From: Betaproteobacteria bacterium
Lineage (GTDB): Bacteria; Pseudomonadota; Gammaproteobacteria; Burkholderiales; Rhodocyclaceae
Assembly (NCBI GenBank): GCA_012026675.1
Contig: VEPA01000254.1
Location: forward strand, 1-64,000
Reading direction: 5' to 3'
DNA length: 64,000 nucleotides
A model generated the notes under the pieces. The model was not told where the DNA came from and searched no databases. It saw nothing but the letters and a program-made list of their open reading frames with translations. The translations under genes were made by a program, and so were the position numbers. Shown piece after piece: positions 55,097-64,000 of the stretch; position 1 is the first letter of the stretch, and every line of letters starts with the position of its first letter.

Positions 55097-56249
55097 CCTC
55101 GATGCCGATCAGCCGCCGTGCCGCCAGCGCCGACTCTTGCACCTGCTGCGCATCGTCGCCGATCACCGTGAAATGCCCCATCTTGCGCCCCGGGCGGGCG
55201 TGATGCTTGCCATACAGATGCAGTTTGAGGTTGGGTACGGCGAGCAATTGCGCCCAGTCGGGTTCGTGGGCGTGATGGGGATCGCGCAGATACCAAAGGT
55301 CGCCGAGCAGGTTCACCATGACGGCGGCCGAATGCGCGCGCGCCTCGCCCAGCGGCAGCCCGGTCAGCGCCCTCACCTGCTGCTCGAACTGGTTGGTGAT
55401 GCAGGCATCGATGCTGTAGTGCCCCGAGTTGTGCGGACGCGGCGCCATTTCGTTGACCACCAGCTGCCCGCGTACCACGAAGAACTCGACAGCCAGCGTG
55501 CCGACATAGCCCATTTCCCGGGCGATGCCTTCGGCGAGTTCCTGCGCCGCGTTTGGCAGCTGCGCGGCCGTGCACCCGCTTGTGCGCGCTGGCACGATGG
55601 AAACATCGAGAATGCCGTGGCGATGGCTGTTCTCGGCGACGGGAAAACACTTCACCTGGCCCGTTTCATCGCGCGCCAGGACCACCGAGATTTCGTAATC
55701 GAGGGGCAACATCTGCTCCAGCTCGCAAGGCTCGTTCTTGAGCTGGCGGAATGCCAGCAGCGCCGCGTCGCGACTCGCTACTCTCACCTGCCCCTTGCCG
55801 TCGTAGCCGAAACGGGCCACCTTGAGGATGCCCGGAAACAGCTCCTCATTGGCCTCGGCGATGTCCGCATCGCTGCGTACATCGGCATATGGTGCATGGG
55901 GAAAACCGTGCTGATTGAGAAAACCCTTTTCGGCACTGCGATTCTGGCTGATGGCGACCGCTTCCGCGCAGGGGCGCACGGGCAGGAATTTTGACAGGTA
56001 GGCGAGGCTGCCCGCCGGAACATTCTCGAACTCGGTGGTCACCGCGGCGCAGGACTCGGCCATGCGGTTCAACGCATCCGGATCATCATAGGCGGCCACC
56101 AGATGCTGGTCGGCAATCCGCCCTGCGGGGCTCTGCGCATCGGGATCGAGCACAATCACGCGGTATCCCAGTTCATGGGCGGCAACAACAAAGAAGCGGC
56201 CCAACTGGCCGCCACCGAGCATGCCCAGCGTGGCGGGAGGAAGGATCAT
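55077..56249 (-). CDS. purK: 5-(Carboxyamino)imidazole ribonucleotide synthase
   Basis: ATP-grasp enzyme carboxylating AIR in purine synthesis. 390 residues. TLGMLGGGQLGRFFVVAAHE at the N-terminus, YDGKGQ in the ATP site and EMAPRPHNSGHYSIDA near the metal site are diagnostic. It starts 4 bp after purD. A copy of the dispersed motif lies at 55117-55139 in its 3' end. No purE adjoins within the window. Confidence 0.96.
   Translation of the reverse strand: MILPPATLGMLGGGQLGRFFVVAAHELGYRVIVLDPDAQSPAGRIADQHLVAAYDDPDALNRMAESCAAVTTEFENVPAGSLAYLSKFLPVRPCAEAVAISQNRSAEKGFLNQHGFPHAPYADVRSDADIAEANEELFPGILKVARFGYDGKGQVRVASRDAALLAFRQLKNEPCELEQMLPLDYEISVVLARDETGQVKCFPVAENSHRHGILDVSIVPARTSGCTAAQLPNAAQELAEGIAREMGYVGTLAVEFFVVRGQLVVNEMAPRPHNSGHYSIDACITNQFEQQVRALTGLPLGEARAHSAAVMVNLLGDLWYLRDPHHAHEPDWAQLLAVPNLKLHLYGKHHARPGRKMGHFTVIGDDAQQVQESALAARRLIGIEDDSAGN
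55117..55139 (+). repeat. Dispersed 22-bp motif, copy in purK
   Basis: CGTGCCGCCAGCGCCGACT plus CTTG, three changes from the consensus. Antisense to purK, in a frame different from that used in ccoI and ubiH. Confidence 0.45.
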
Positions 56250-56253
56250 TATC

Positions 56254-57522
56254 TCAGCGCTTGATGGCGCGAAAACCGATGTCGCGACGGCACTGCATGC
56301 CGTCGAAATTGACCAGATCAAGGACTTCGTAGGCGCGCTTCTGCGCCGCCTTGACGTTGTCACCCAAGGCCGTGACGCAGAGCACGCGCCCACCCGCCGT
56401 CACCACCTCGCCATGCTTCTCCGCCGTGCCGGCATGAAATACGTGACTGTCGGAGCTGGGCGCCGGCAGGCCGTGGATGACATCGCCCTGGCGCGGACTC
56501 TCCGGATAATTGGCGGCAGCCATGACGACACCGAGCGCAACGCGACGATCCCATTCGGCCTCGACTTCGTTGAGCCGGCCATCAATGGCCGCATCGACCA
56601 GTTCGACGAAGTTGCTCTTCAGCCGCATCATGATCGGTTGCGTTTCCGGATCGCCCATGCGGCAGTTGAATTCCAGCACTCGCAGGCTGCCGTCGGGCTT
56701 GATCATCAAACCCGCATAGAGGAATCCGGTATAGACAATGCCGTCCGCCGCCATGCCGTTGATGGTCGGCATGATCACCTCGCGCATGACACGCGCGTGG
56801 ATTGCCGGCGTCACCACCGGCGCCGGCGAATAGGCGCCCATGCCACCGGTGTTCGGCCCCCGGTCGGCGTCCTTGAGCCGCTTGTGATCCTGGCTGGTGG
56901 CCAGCGCCAGCGCGTGGCGGCCGTCGGCCATGACGATGAAACTGGCTTCCTCGCCATCAAGGAATTCCTCGATGACGACGCGCGCGCCTGCGTCGCCCAG
57001 CTTGTTGTCGGCCAGCATCATGTCCACCGCGGCGTGCGCCTCGGCCATGTCCATCGCCACCACCACGCCCTTGCCGGCGGCCAGCCCGTCGGCCTTGATG
57101 ACGATGGGTGCACCCTCGGCATCGATGTAGGCGTGCGCCGCCTTGATGTCGGAGAAAGTGCTGAATTTCGCCGTCGGGATGTTGTGACGGGTCATGAAAC
57201 GCTTGGCGAAATCCTTCGAGCTTTCCAGCTGCGCAGCGGCCTTGGTCGGCCCGAAGATGCGCAGGTTGCGGGCGCGGAACACATCGACGATACCCGCGGC
57301 CAGCGGCGCCTCGGGGCCAACGACGGTGGCATGCACCCTTTCGCGCTGGGCGTAATCGGCCAGCACGTGGATATCGGTGATCGGCAGGTTCTCCAGTTCC
57401 TGCTCGCGCGCCGTCCCGGCATTGCCCGGCGCGACATAGACCTTCTGCAGGCCAGGAGCCTGAGCCAGGCGCCAGGCCAGTGCATGCTCACGCCCGCCGG
57501 AACCGACAACGAGTATTTTCAT
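56254..57522 (-). CDS. purD: Phosphoribosylamine-glycine ligase
   Basis: Second committed step of purine synthesis. 422 residues of the ATP-grasp fold. MKILVVGSGGREHALAWRLA, APGNAGT, KADGLAAGKGVV and EFNCRMGDPETQ are standard. It lies between purH and purK on the same strand, with a 93-bp gap from purH that holds an AGAG-rich repeat. Confidence 0.97.
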   Translation of the reverse strand: MKILVVGSGGREHALAWRLAQAPGLQKVYVAPGNAGTAREQELENLPITDIHVLADYAQRERVHATVVGPEAPLAAGIVDVFRARNLRIFGPTKAAAQLESSKDFAKRFMTRHNIPTAKFSTFSDIKAAHAYIDAEGAPIVIKADGLAAGKGVVVAMDMAEAHAAVDMMLADNKLGDAGARVVIEEFLDGEEASFIVMADGRHALALATSQDHKRLKDADRGPNTGGMGAYSPAPVVTPAIHARVMREVIMPTINGMAADGIVYTGFLYAGLMIKPDGSLRVLEFNCRMGDPETQPIMMRLKSNFVELVDAAIDGRLNEVEAEWDRRVALGVVMAAANYPESPRQGDVIHGLPAPSSDSHVFHAGTAEKHGEVVTAGGRVLCVTALGDNVKAAQKRAYEVLDLVNFDGMQCRRDIGFRAIKR

Positions 57523-57529
57523 GGAAATC

Positions 57530-57567
57530 TCACCAGAGAGGCACAGAGACCCGCAGAGCTACAGAGC
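57530..57567. repeat. Degenerate AGAG-rich short tandem repeat
   Basis: CACCAGAG-AGGCACAGAG-ACCCGCAGAG-CTACAGAG repeats an 8-10-bp unit ending in AGAG in the purH-purD gap. Such runs occur between genes in several betaproteobacteria; role unknown. Confidence 0.45.
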
Positions 57568-57615
57568 ATGGCCGTGAATCTTCTCTGCGCATCTTTGTCG
57601 CCGTGGTCGATCGTT

Positions 57616-59220
57616 TCAATGCCTGAAGTGCCGGAAACCGGTGAACACCATCGCCAGGCCCTGCTCGTCGGCCGCGGCGATGACTTCGGCATCGCGCACC
57701 GAGCCGCCGGGCTGGATCACCGCCGTGGCGCCGGCCTTGGCCAGCACGTCGAGGCCGTCGCGGAAGGGGAAGAAGGCATCCGATGCCGCCACGCAGCCGA
57801 CTACGGTGAGGCCGTTGTTCTCGGCCTTGATCGCGGCGATACGCGCGGAATCGACGCGGCTCATCTGGCCGGCGCCAACGCCGACCGTCATTGCATCCTT
57901 GCAATAGACGATGGCATTCGACTTGACGTATTTGGCAACGCGCCAGGCGAACAGCAGATCCGCCATTTCCCGAGCGGTGGGCGCACGCTTGGTCACCAGC
58001 TTGACATCGGACTGGGCGATACGCGCCTCGTCGGCGCTCTGTACCAGCAGCCCCCCACCGACACGCTTGTAGTCGAGGGTGCCGGCGACCTTGACCGAAT
58101 TTGCCGCCATGGGTACCACCAGCACGCGCAGGTTCTGCTTGGCGGCGAACACGGCGCGCGCTTCGGCGCTGATTTCAGGAGCGATGATGACTTCGGCAAA
58201 CTGACCGGCAATGGCTTCCGCGGCGACTTTGTCGATCACCACGTTGAAGGCGATGATGCCGCCGAAAGCCGACGTCGGATCGGTCTTGAAGGCCTTGCGA
58301 TAGGTTTCCTCGGCATTGGCGCCTACGGCGACGCCGCAGGGATTGGCGTGCTTGACAATGACGCAGGCGGCCGGCGCGATGGAGGCGTCGAAAGCCTTGA
58401 CGCACTCCCATGCCGCATCGGCGTCGGCGATGTTGTTGTAGGACAGCTCCTTGCCCTGGATCTGCTGGTAGCTGGATATGGTGCCCACTGCGCTGCCGGG
58501 AACCCCTGTCGCTTCGCGATAAAAGGCTGCCTGCTGGTGAGGATTCTCGCCGTAGCGCAGGGTTTCCACCTTGTCGAAAGCCAGTTGCAGTTTTTCCGGG
58601 AACGGGCCGGGCCTGTCCTCCGCGTCGAGCGAGGTCAGCCAGTTGGCGATCGCCGAGTCGTAACGGGCGGTGTGCGTGAAGGCCTTTTTGGCCAGGGCGA
58701 AACGCGTCTTGTAAGACAGCGCGCCGCCTGACTTGAGCTCATCGAGTATCGCTGCGTAATCCTCGGGGTCGGTCACTACGCCGACGCCACCTTGTTCGTT
58801 GCCATGATTCTTGGCCGCGGCGCGGACCATGGTCGGTCCGCCAATGTCGATATTCTCGATTGCGTCGTCGAGCGTGCACCCGGGCTTGGCTACCGTCTCG
58901 CGGAAAGGATAGAGATTCACCACTACCAGATCGATCGCCGGAATGCCGTGCTGCGCCATGACGGCCAGGTGCTCCGGCAGGTCGCGCCTGCCGAGGATGC
59001 CGCCATGCACCTTGGGATGCAGGGTCTTGACGCGACCGTCGAGCATCTCGGGAAAACCGGTGTAATCCGAGACATCGGTGACGTCGAGGCCGGCGTCGCG
59101 CAGCAGTTTGGCTGTGCCCCCGGTGGAAAGCAGCTTGACGCCGAGTTGCGCCAGCCCGCGCGCAAGGTCCACTGCGCCGCGCTTGTCGGAAACGCTGATC
59201 AGCGCCTGTGTGACTGTCAT
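57616..59220 (-). CDS. purH: Bifunctional AICAR transformylase / IMP cyclohydrolase
   Basis: Last two steps of IMP synthesis. 534 residues. The N-terminal cyclohydrolase has [18 protein letters not shown] and [20 protein letters not shown]. The transformylase has [11 protein letters not shown] with the catalytic Lys-His and [12 protein letters not shown] near the end. ATG 59220 is 16 bp after the fis stop, giving dusB-fis-purH-purD-purK-tsaC as one likely unit. Confidence 0.97.
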   Translation of the reverse strand: MTVTQALISVSDKRGAVDLARGLAQLGVKLLSTGGTAKLLRDAGLDVTDVSDYTGFPEMLDGRVKTLHPKVHGGILGRRDLPEHLAVMAQHGIPAIDLVVVNLYPFRETVAKPGCTLDDAIENIDIGGPTMVRAAAKNHGNEQGGVGVVTDPEDYAAILDELKSGGALSYKTRFALAKKAFTHTARYDSAIANWLTSLDAEDRPGPFPEKLQLAFDKVETLRYGENPHQQAAFYREATGVPGSAVGTISSYQQIQGKELSYNNIADADAAWECVKAFDASIAPAACVIVKHANPCGVAVGANAEETYRKAFKTDPTSAFGGIIAFNVVIDKVAAEAIAGQFAEVIIAPEISAEARAVFAAKQNLRVLVVPMAANSVKVAGTLDYKRVGGGLLVQSADEARIAQSDVKLVTKRAPTAREMADLLFAWRVAKYVKSNAIVYCKDAMTVGVGAGQMSRVDSARIAAIKAENNGLTVVGCVAASDAFFPFRDGLDVLAKAGATAVIQPGGSVRDAEVIAAADEQGLAMVFTGFRHFRH

Positions 59221-59236
59221 GGAAACCTCAAAAAGT

Positions 59237-59467
59237 TTAAAGAAGGTCGTGTTCGACCAGCATGCGGCGCAAGGTGCCGCGGCTGATGCCCAGCATTTCG
59301 GCGGCGACGGTCTGATTTCCATCCGCCTGCTTCATCACGACCTCCAGCATCGGCCGTTCGACGGATTTCAGGACCATGCCGTAAATGGCATGCGGCGCTT
59401 GCCCGTCAAGATCGCGGAAGTAACGATTCAGTGTGCGGCGCACGCAGTCGTTGATTTCGCTGCTCAT
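59237..59467 (-). CDS. fis: Fis-family nucleoid/transcription factor
   Basis: 76 residues. The HTH at the C-terminus is [20 protein letters not shown]. The N-terminus [19 protein letters not shown] matches the short betaproteobacterial Fis. It is coupled to dusB by a 4-bp ATGA overlap, the same pairing as in enterobacteria. Confidence 0.95.
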   Translation of the reverse strand: MSSEINDCVRRTLNRYFRDLDGQAPHAIYGMVLKSVERPMLEVVMKQADGNQTVAAEMLGISRGTLRRMLVEHDLL

Positions 59468-60486
59468 GCCGCCTTCATCTCCTCACTACCGGCCCCGAAC
59501 GGCAGGCACTCGTTTGCCGCCGCGTGGCCAAGGAAGAACTCGTCGGCAGCATCCAGTTGATCGCGCACCGTCTGCAACTGGTTCATGGCATGGCGAAACT
59601 GGGCGGATCCGATCAGGCCTCTGGTGTACCAGCTGATGTGCTTGCGCGCGATGCGCACCCCGGTCTCTTCGCCATAAAAGCCGTAGAGCTCTGTCAGGTG
59701 TCCGCGCAGGATGCCGTGTATCTCCTCCGCGCGCGGCGATGCCAGTTCCTTGCCCGTTGCCAGGTAGTGCTCGATCTCGCGAAACAGCCACGGCCGCCCC
59801 TGCGCCGCACGACCGATCATTACGCCGTCGGCGCCTGTGTAGTCGAGGACGAAGCGGGCTTTTTGCGGCGTATCGATATCGCCGTTGGCGATCACCGGAA
59901 TCTTCACCTGCGATTTGACCAGGGCAATCGTGTCGTATTCGGCGCAACCCTGGTATTGGTCGGCACGGGTACGGCCGTGGATGGCGATGGCGCGTATGCC
60001 GGATTCCTCGGCGATACGGGCAATGCTCGGTGCATTGCGGTTGTCGCGATTCCAGCCGGTGCGAAACTTGAGTGTCACCGGCGTATCCGGCACGGCAGCC
60101 ACCACCGCTTCGAGGATCTTCATCACCAGCGGTTCGTTCTGCATCAGCGCGGAACCGGCCATGACATTGCAGATCTTTTTCGCCGGGCAGCCCATGTTGA
60201 TGTCGATGATCTGCGCGCCGTTGTCGGCGTTGTACCTTGCCGCCTGCGCCATCATCGCCGGATCGGCGCCGGCAATCTGCACCGAAATCGGATCGACCTC
60301 GCCTTCATGGTCGGCGCGGCGCTTTGTCTTGGCGCTGCCATAGAGCAGGGAATTGGAGGTCACCATTTCCGACACCGCGAGTCCCGCACCGAGCTTCTTG
60401 CACAGTTGCCGGAAGGGACGATCCGTAACTCCGGCCATGGGCGCGACAAACAGGTTGTTGCGCAACTGAAAGCCGAGGAAGTCCAT
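59464..60486 (-). CDS. dusB: tRNA-dihydrouridine synthase B
   Basis: FMN enzyme reducing uridines in the tRNA D-loop. 340 residues. APMAGVTDRPFRQLCKKLGA, DINMGCPAKKI with the catalytic Cys, HGRTRADQYQG and ANGDI are typical of the DusB clade. It heads the fis-purH transcript. Confidence 0.97.
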   Translation of the reverse strand: MDFLGFQLRNNLFVAPMAGVTDRPFRQLCKKLGAGLAVSEMVTSNSLLYGSAKTKRRADHEGEVDPISVQIAGADPAMMAQAARYNADNGAQIIDINMGCPAKKICNVMAGSALMQNEPLVMKILEAVVAAVPDTPVTLKFRTGWNRDNRNAPSIARIAEESGIRAIAIHGRTRADQYQGCAEYDTIALVKSQVKIPVIANGDIDTPQKARFVLDYTGADGVMIGRAAQGRPWLFREIEHYLATGKELASPRAEEIHGILRGHLTELYGFYGEETGVRIARKHISWYTRGLIGSAQFRHAMNQLQTVRDQLDAADEFFLGHAAANECLPFGAGSEEMKAA

Positions 60487-60577
60487 GACGGGATAAAAGT
60501 GCGGGTGAGGGAGGGCGCGATTTTAGCGCAAAGCGCGTTGGCCGCAATCGAGCCTGTTTATCGCGTGCCCTCAAATA

Positions 60578-61666
60578 TCACGGCCAGGCACGGGCACCGA
60601 AGATCATTCGCTGGGCGATAAAGCTGCGCAAAGCCGGAAGCAAGTCGAGGGCCAGCAGGCCGGCGCCGCGCATGTGCCGCAGTGGCGCAAAATCCGAGGC
60701 AAAGCCATCGATCAGCAAATCGGTGAAACCAATCGCGCCGCGCCGGTCTGCCCGGCGGCTGCGGGCATAGGCAGCAAGCACTTCGGGCGCGCCCGGATCG
60801 GCCGCGGCACCCAGTTGCTGGGCCAGTTCCCAGATGTCACGCAAAGCCAAATTGAAGCCCTGACCGGCGACCGGATGCAAAGTCTGCGCCGCATTGCCCA
60901 GCCAGACCTGGCGCTCGCCTGTGGTCTCCAGGCGGTAGCGCAGGCCGAGCGGATAGGCTAGGCGTGGCGTCGTCGCAGTAAAGCGGTGGCGCATGCCGAA
61001 GCGTCGCTGCAGCAGCGCGAGGAACGCCTGGTCATCGAGCGACTTGACCTCGTCAAGAACTGCGTCGGCGCAAGTGAGCACCACCGAATAGCCTGCGCCA
61101 AGCGGCAACAGCGCCAGCGGGCCTTCATCCGTGAAGCGCTCCCAGGCGACATTGTGATGCGGTTCTGCCACGCTCACATTGCACAGCACGGCGTGCTGGC
61201 CGTAGTCACGCGCCTTGCCGGCACCGGGATCGACCCGGCCCTCGGCAAAGGCAGTCAGGGGAAAACTCGCCGTATCGCCAGCGCCGACTTTTGCGTGCTC
61301 GTGATAGGCAATTCCCGCCGCGCTCACCGCGGTATCAAGCGCCGCAATCAAATCGCTTGCCGGCAGCACCCAGCCCAAGGCCTTGCCCTCCAGTTCTGCG
61401 GCGCGCAAGACCGTGCGCCCGAAACCGCCGCGCTGCGAGATATGGATGGTTTCAATGGCTGTAGCAGGCAGGCCGCACCAGACGCCGAGCCAGTCGAGAA
61501 TTTGCCGCGCGCCGTCAGACAGCGCAAGTACACGGGCGTCATGGCGGACTGCGCCACGCTCACGGGCCTCGAAGATTTCGGCAGTCACGCCGTGGAGTTT
61601 CAGGGCCAAAGCCAGTGCCATTCCCGCTGGCCCACCGCCCACAATTGCGACCTGACCCCGTCCCAC
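60578..61666 (-). CDS. UbiH/UbiF/Coq6-family FAD monooxygenase
   Basis: Ubiquinone ring hydroxylase of 362 residues, slightly short for the family. FAD motifs are VAIVGGGPAGMALALAL, RVLALSDGARQIL and GNAAQTLHPVAGQGFNLALRD. It starts at GTG 61666. The middle DG-type motif is replaced by LTAFAEGR, next to the sequence HAKVGAGDTASF encoded by a dispersed repeat copy. Which ring position is hydroxylated cannot be decided. Clustering with pepP matches other proteobacteria. Confidence 0.88.
   Translation of the reverse strand: MGRGQVAIVGGGPAGMALALALKLHGVTAEIFEARERGAVRHDARVLALSDGARQILDWLGVWCGLPATAIETIHISQRGGFGRTVLRAAELEGKALGWVLPASDLIAALDTAVSAAGIAYHEHAKVGAGDTASFPLTAFAEGRVDPGAGKARDYGQHAVLCNVSVAEPHHNVAWERFTDEGPLALLPLGAGYSVVLTCADAVLDEVKSLDDQAFLALLQRRFGMRHRFTATTPRLAYPLGLRYRLETTGERQVWLGNAAQTLHPVAGQGFNLALRDIWELAQQLGAAADPGAPEVLAAYARSRRADRRGAIGFTDLLIDGFASDFAPLRHMRGAGLLALDLLPALRSFIAQRMIFGARAWP
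61271..61293 (+). repeat. Dispersed 22-bp motif, copy in ubiH-like gene
   Basis: CGTATCGCCAGCGCCGACTT plus TTG, identical to the consensus; antisense to the gene, encoding KVGAGDTA. Confidence 0.6.
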
Positions 61667-61778
61667 GGTCGGCTATGCAGAGCCGACCGGGTGCGGCGGC
61701 GCGGAGCATGCTCCGCGGAACCCCGCCTCGCCCCGAGAAAGGGAATTACTGGTTTGGCTCGCTTCGCTCGCGAGGCTG

Positions 61779-63134
61779 TCAGGCGGTATGGGCACCGCGC
61801 ATCAGGGCTGCGATGTCGGCGATCTTCTTCGGCGCGGCGGCGGTAATGATCTCGCAGCCGCCGGCCGTCACCACCGCGTCATCCTCGATGCGCACGCCGA
61901 TATTCCAGAATGCCTGGGGCACATCGTCGGCCTGGCGGATGTAGCAGCCGGGTTCGATGGTCAGCACCATGCCGGGCGCGAGCGGCGTCCAGCGCTCGCC
62001 CTCCTTGTATTCTCCCGCATCATGCACATCCTTGCCCAGCCAGTGACTGGTCCGGTGCATGAAGTAACGCTTGTAGCTTTCCGACTCGATCACGGCATCC
62101 AGCGACCCGGACAACAGTTTCAAGTCGAGCATGCCCTGGGCCAGAACTTTCAGCGCCGCCTCATGCGGTTCGATGAAGCTGGCGCCGGGACGCACCGCCT
62201 CGATCGCAGCGGCCTGCGCGTCGAGCACCAGATCGTAGACATCGGCCTGCGCTCCGCTGAAACGCCCGTTCACCGGAAAGCAGCGCGTGATGTCGGAGGC
62301 ATAGCCGCCGAGTTCGCCGCCGGCATCGATCAGCAGCAGGTCGCCGTCGCGCAACACCTGATCGTTGCCGACGTAATGCAACACGCAGGCATTCGCCCCG
62401 CCGGCCACGATCGAGGTATAGGCCGGGTATTCGCATCCGTGGCGGCGAAATTCATGCAGCAGTTCGGCTTCGACTTCATACTCGAAACACCCCGGCGCAA
62501 CAAAGCGCATGGCGCGCACATGGGCGCCGGTCGAGATCTCCGCGGCACGACGCATGATGGCCAGCTCGGTGTCATCCTTGACCAGGCGCATGTTATCCAG
62601 TTCGGCACGCACATCGCGAATGGCCGCCGGCGCGCGCTTGCCGGTGCGGCTCTCGGCGCGAACCTTGTTCAGCGCGGCAGCGATGCGGCCGTCCCAGCCG
62701 GCGTCGTGGCCGATGGAAAACCACAGCGCCGGCTGATCGGCGAGCAGCTCGGCCAGCTTGCCATCGAGTTCGCCGATGGCATGTGCCGCGTCAAAGCCGA
62801 AAACTTCGCGGGCGCCATCCGGCCCGTGACGGAAGCCGTCCCAGATTTCCCGCTCCAGGTTTTTCTCGCGGCAGAACAGGATCGATTGCGCCGCGGCATC
62901 GCCACTCCCGACGACGATCACCAGCGCCGCCTCGGGTTCTGTAAAGCCGGTCAGGTACTGAAAATAACTGTCGGCGCGGTAGGGATAATGCGTGTCGCGA
63001 TTGCGCGGCTGCTCCGAGGCCGTGGGAACCAAGGCAACACCGCCGCCGCCACGAATCATGCGCTCGATCAGGGAAAGTCGGCGCTGGCGATACGCCGCGA
63101 AAGGGTTGTCGGCTGTAGGCGATGAGGGTTCCAT
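61779..63134 (-). CDS. pepP: Xaa-Pro aminopeptidase
   Basis: Metallopeptidase removing N-terminal residues before proline. 451 residues. The pita-bread domain shows YTSIVAGGANACVLHY, DAGGELGGYASDITR with metal aspartates, HRTSHWLGKDVHDAG and TIEPGCYI with the metal Glu. ATG 63134 is 8 bp after the murU stop. A dispersed motif copy lies in its 5' part and encodes YRQRRLSL. Confidence 0.95.
   Translation of the reverse strand: MEPSSPTADNPFAAYRQRRLSLIERMIRGGGGVALVPTASEQPRNRDTHYPYRADSYFQYLTGFTEPEAALVIVVGSGDAAAQSILFCREKNLEREIWDGFRHGPDGAREVFGFDAAHAIGELDGKLAELLADQPALWFSIGHDAGWDGRIAAALNKVRAESRTGKRAPAAIRDVRAELDNMRLVKDDTELAIMRRAAEISTGAHVRAMRFVAPGCFEYEVEAELLHEFRRHGCEYPAYTSIVAGGANACVLHYVGNDQVLRDGDLLLIDAGGELGGYASDITRCFPVNGRFSGAQADVYDLVLDAQAAAIEAVRPGASFIEPHEAALKVLAQGMLDLKLLSGSLDAVIESESYKRYFMHRTSHWLGKDVHDAGEYKEGERWTPLAPGMVLTIEPGCYIRQADDVPQAFWNIGVRIEDDAVVTAGGCEIITAAAPKKIADIAALMRGAHTA
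63074..63094 (-). repeat. Dispersed 22-bp motif, copy in pepP
   Basis: Reading the minus strand, CGTATCGCCAGCGCCGACTT plus T is identical to the consensus core and is in the sense orientation of pepP. Confidence 0.6.
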
Positions 63135-63141
63135 CGGTCGA

Positions 63142-63969
<828 letters not shown>

Positions 63970-64000
63970 CTAGATTGGAGTCCGCGCTGCACGCGGACTG

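Noticed and set aside
56221-58731. 836-codon open frame opposite purD and purH
   Set aside because: It spans two real genes and their gap in antisense; composition is typical of a shadow frame.

Overview
The window reads as chromosomal DNA of a facultatively anaerobic, denitrifier-like betaproteobacterium, probably near the Rhodocyclales or Sterolibacteriaceae. This placement is inference. It rests on high GC content, the order tsaC-purK-purD-purH-fis-dusB-ubiH-pepP-murU, class I PHA synthase, a complete cbb3 oxidase locus with FNR, NnrS and DNR-type regulators, and a DUF1302/DUF1329/RND operon typical of degraders of hydrophobic compounds. No rRNA, CRISPR array, prophage or insertion sequence was seen. 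Three tRNA genes are present.

Layout. 1-1718: a truncated copper ATPase gene (copA) diverging from a MerR-type regulator over a 19-bp-spacer promoter. 1776-4868: a TauE/SafE-like membrane protein, hemN and fnr. 4865-12292: an oxygen/NO-stress block with SirB-like and NnrS proteins, a DNR-like regulator, a heme-copper-oxidase-like permease, DUF2249, hemerythrins, phaC and a universal stress protein. 12313-21103: cbb3 oxidase structural and assembly genes on the minus strand (ccoI, ccoS, ccoN, O, Q, P, G, H and two small membrane proteins), with a candidate FNR-driven small RNA between ccoS and ccoN. 21130-42468: housekeeping genes (SDR, tRNA-Thr, ispH-fkpB-lspA-ileS-ribF, amiC-tsaE, queG, sulfurtransferase, hupB, mnmA, ilvE, waaF, YheT hydrolase, an interrupted algC-like gene, alaS). 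42570-44557: ugpQ-ugpB. 45047-52365: an FNR-type promoter followed by lipoprotein (YCF48), RND exporter, DUF1302, DUF1329 and a strong terminator. 52424-64000: a TonB-like protein, tRNA-Arg, tRNA-Ala, then the tsaC to murU run.

The unifying theme is anaerobic control. FNR (CysX2CysX5Cys plus a fourth Cys, and the ExxSR recognition helix) is encoded here. TTGAY-N4-RTCAA sites lie in front of hemN/fnr, the hemerythrin-DUF2249-permease operon, usp/phaC, ccoN, the candidate sRNA and the YCF48-RND-DUF1302-DUF1329 operon. Copper supply (CopA, CcoI), heme supply (HemN) and assembly (CcoG, CcoH, CcoS) surround the cbb3 genes they serve.

Unusual signals: the candidate sRNA with an exact class II FNR promoter; a dispersed ~22-bp motif inside unrelated genes; an in-frame amber codon (and apparently lost native stop) in the phosphomannomutase gene; a 26-bp perfect inverted repeat covering the murU start codon; and an inverted junction within copA at the left edge.
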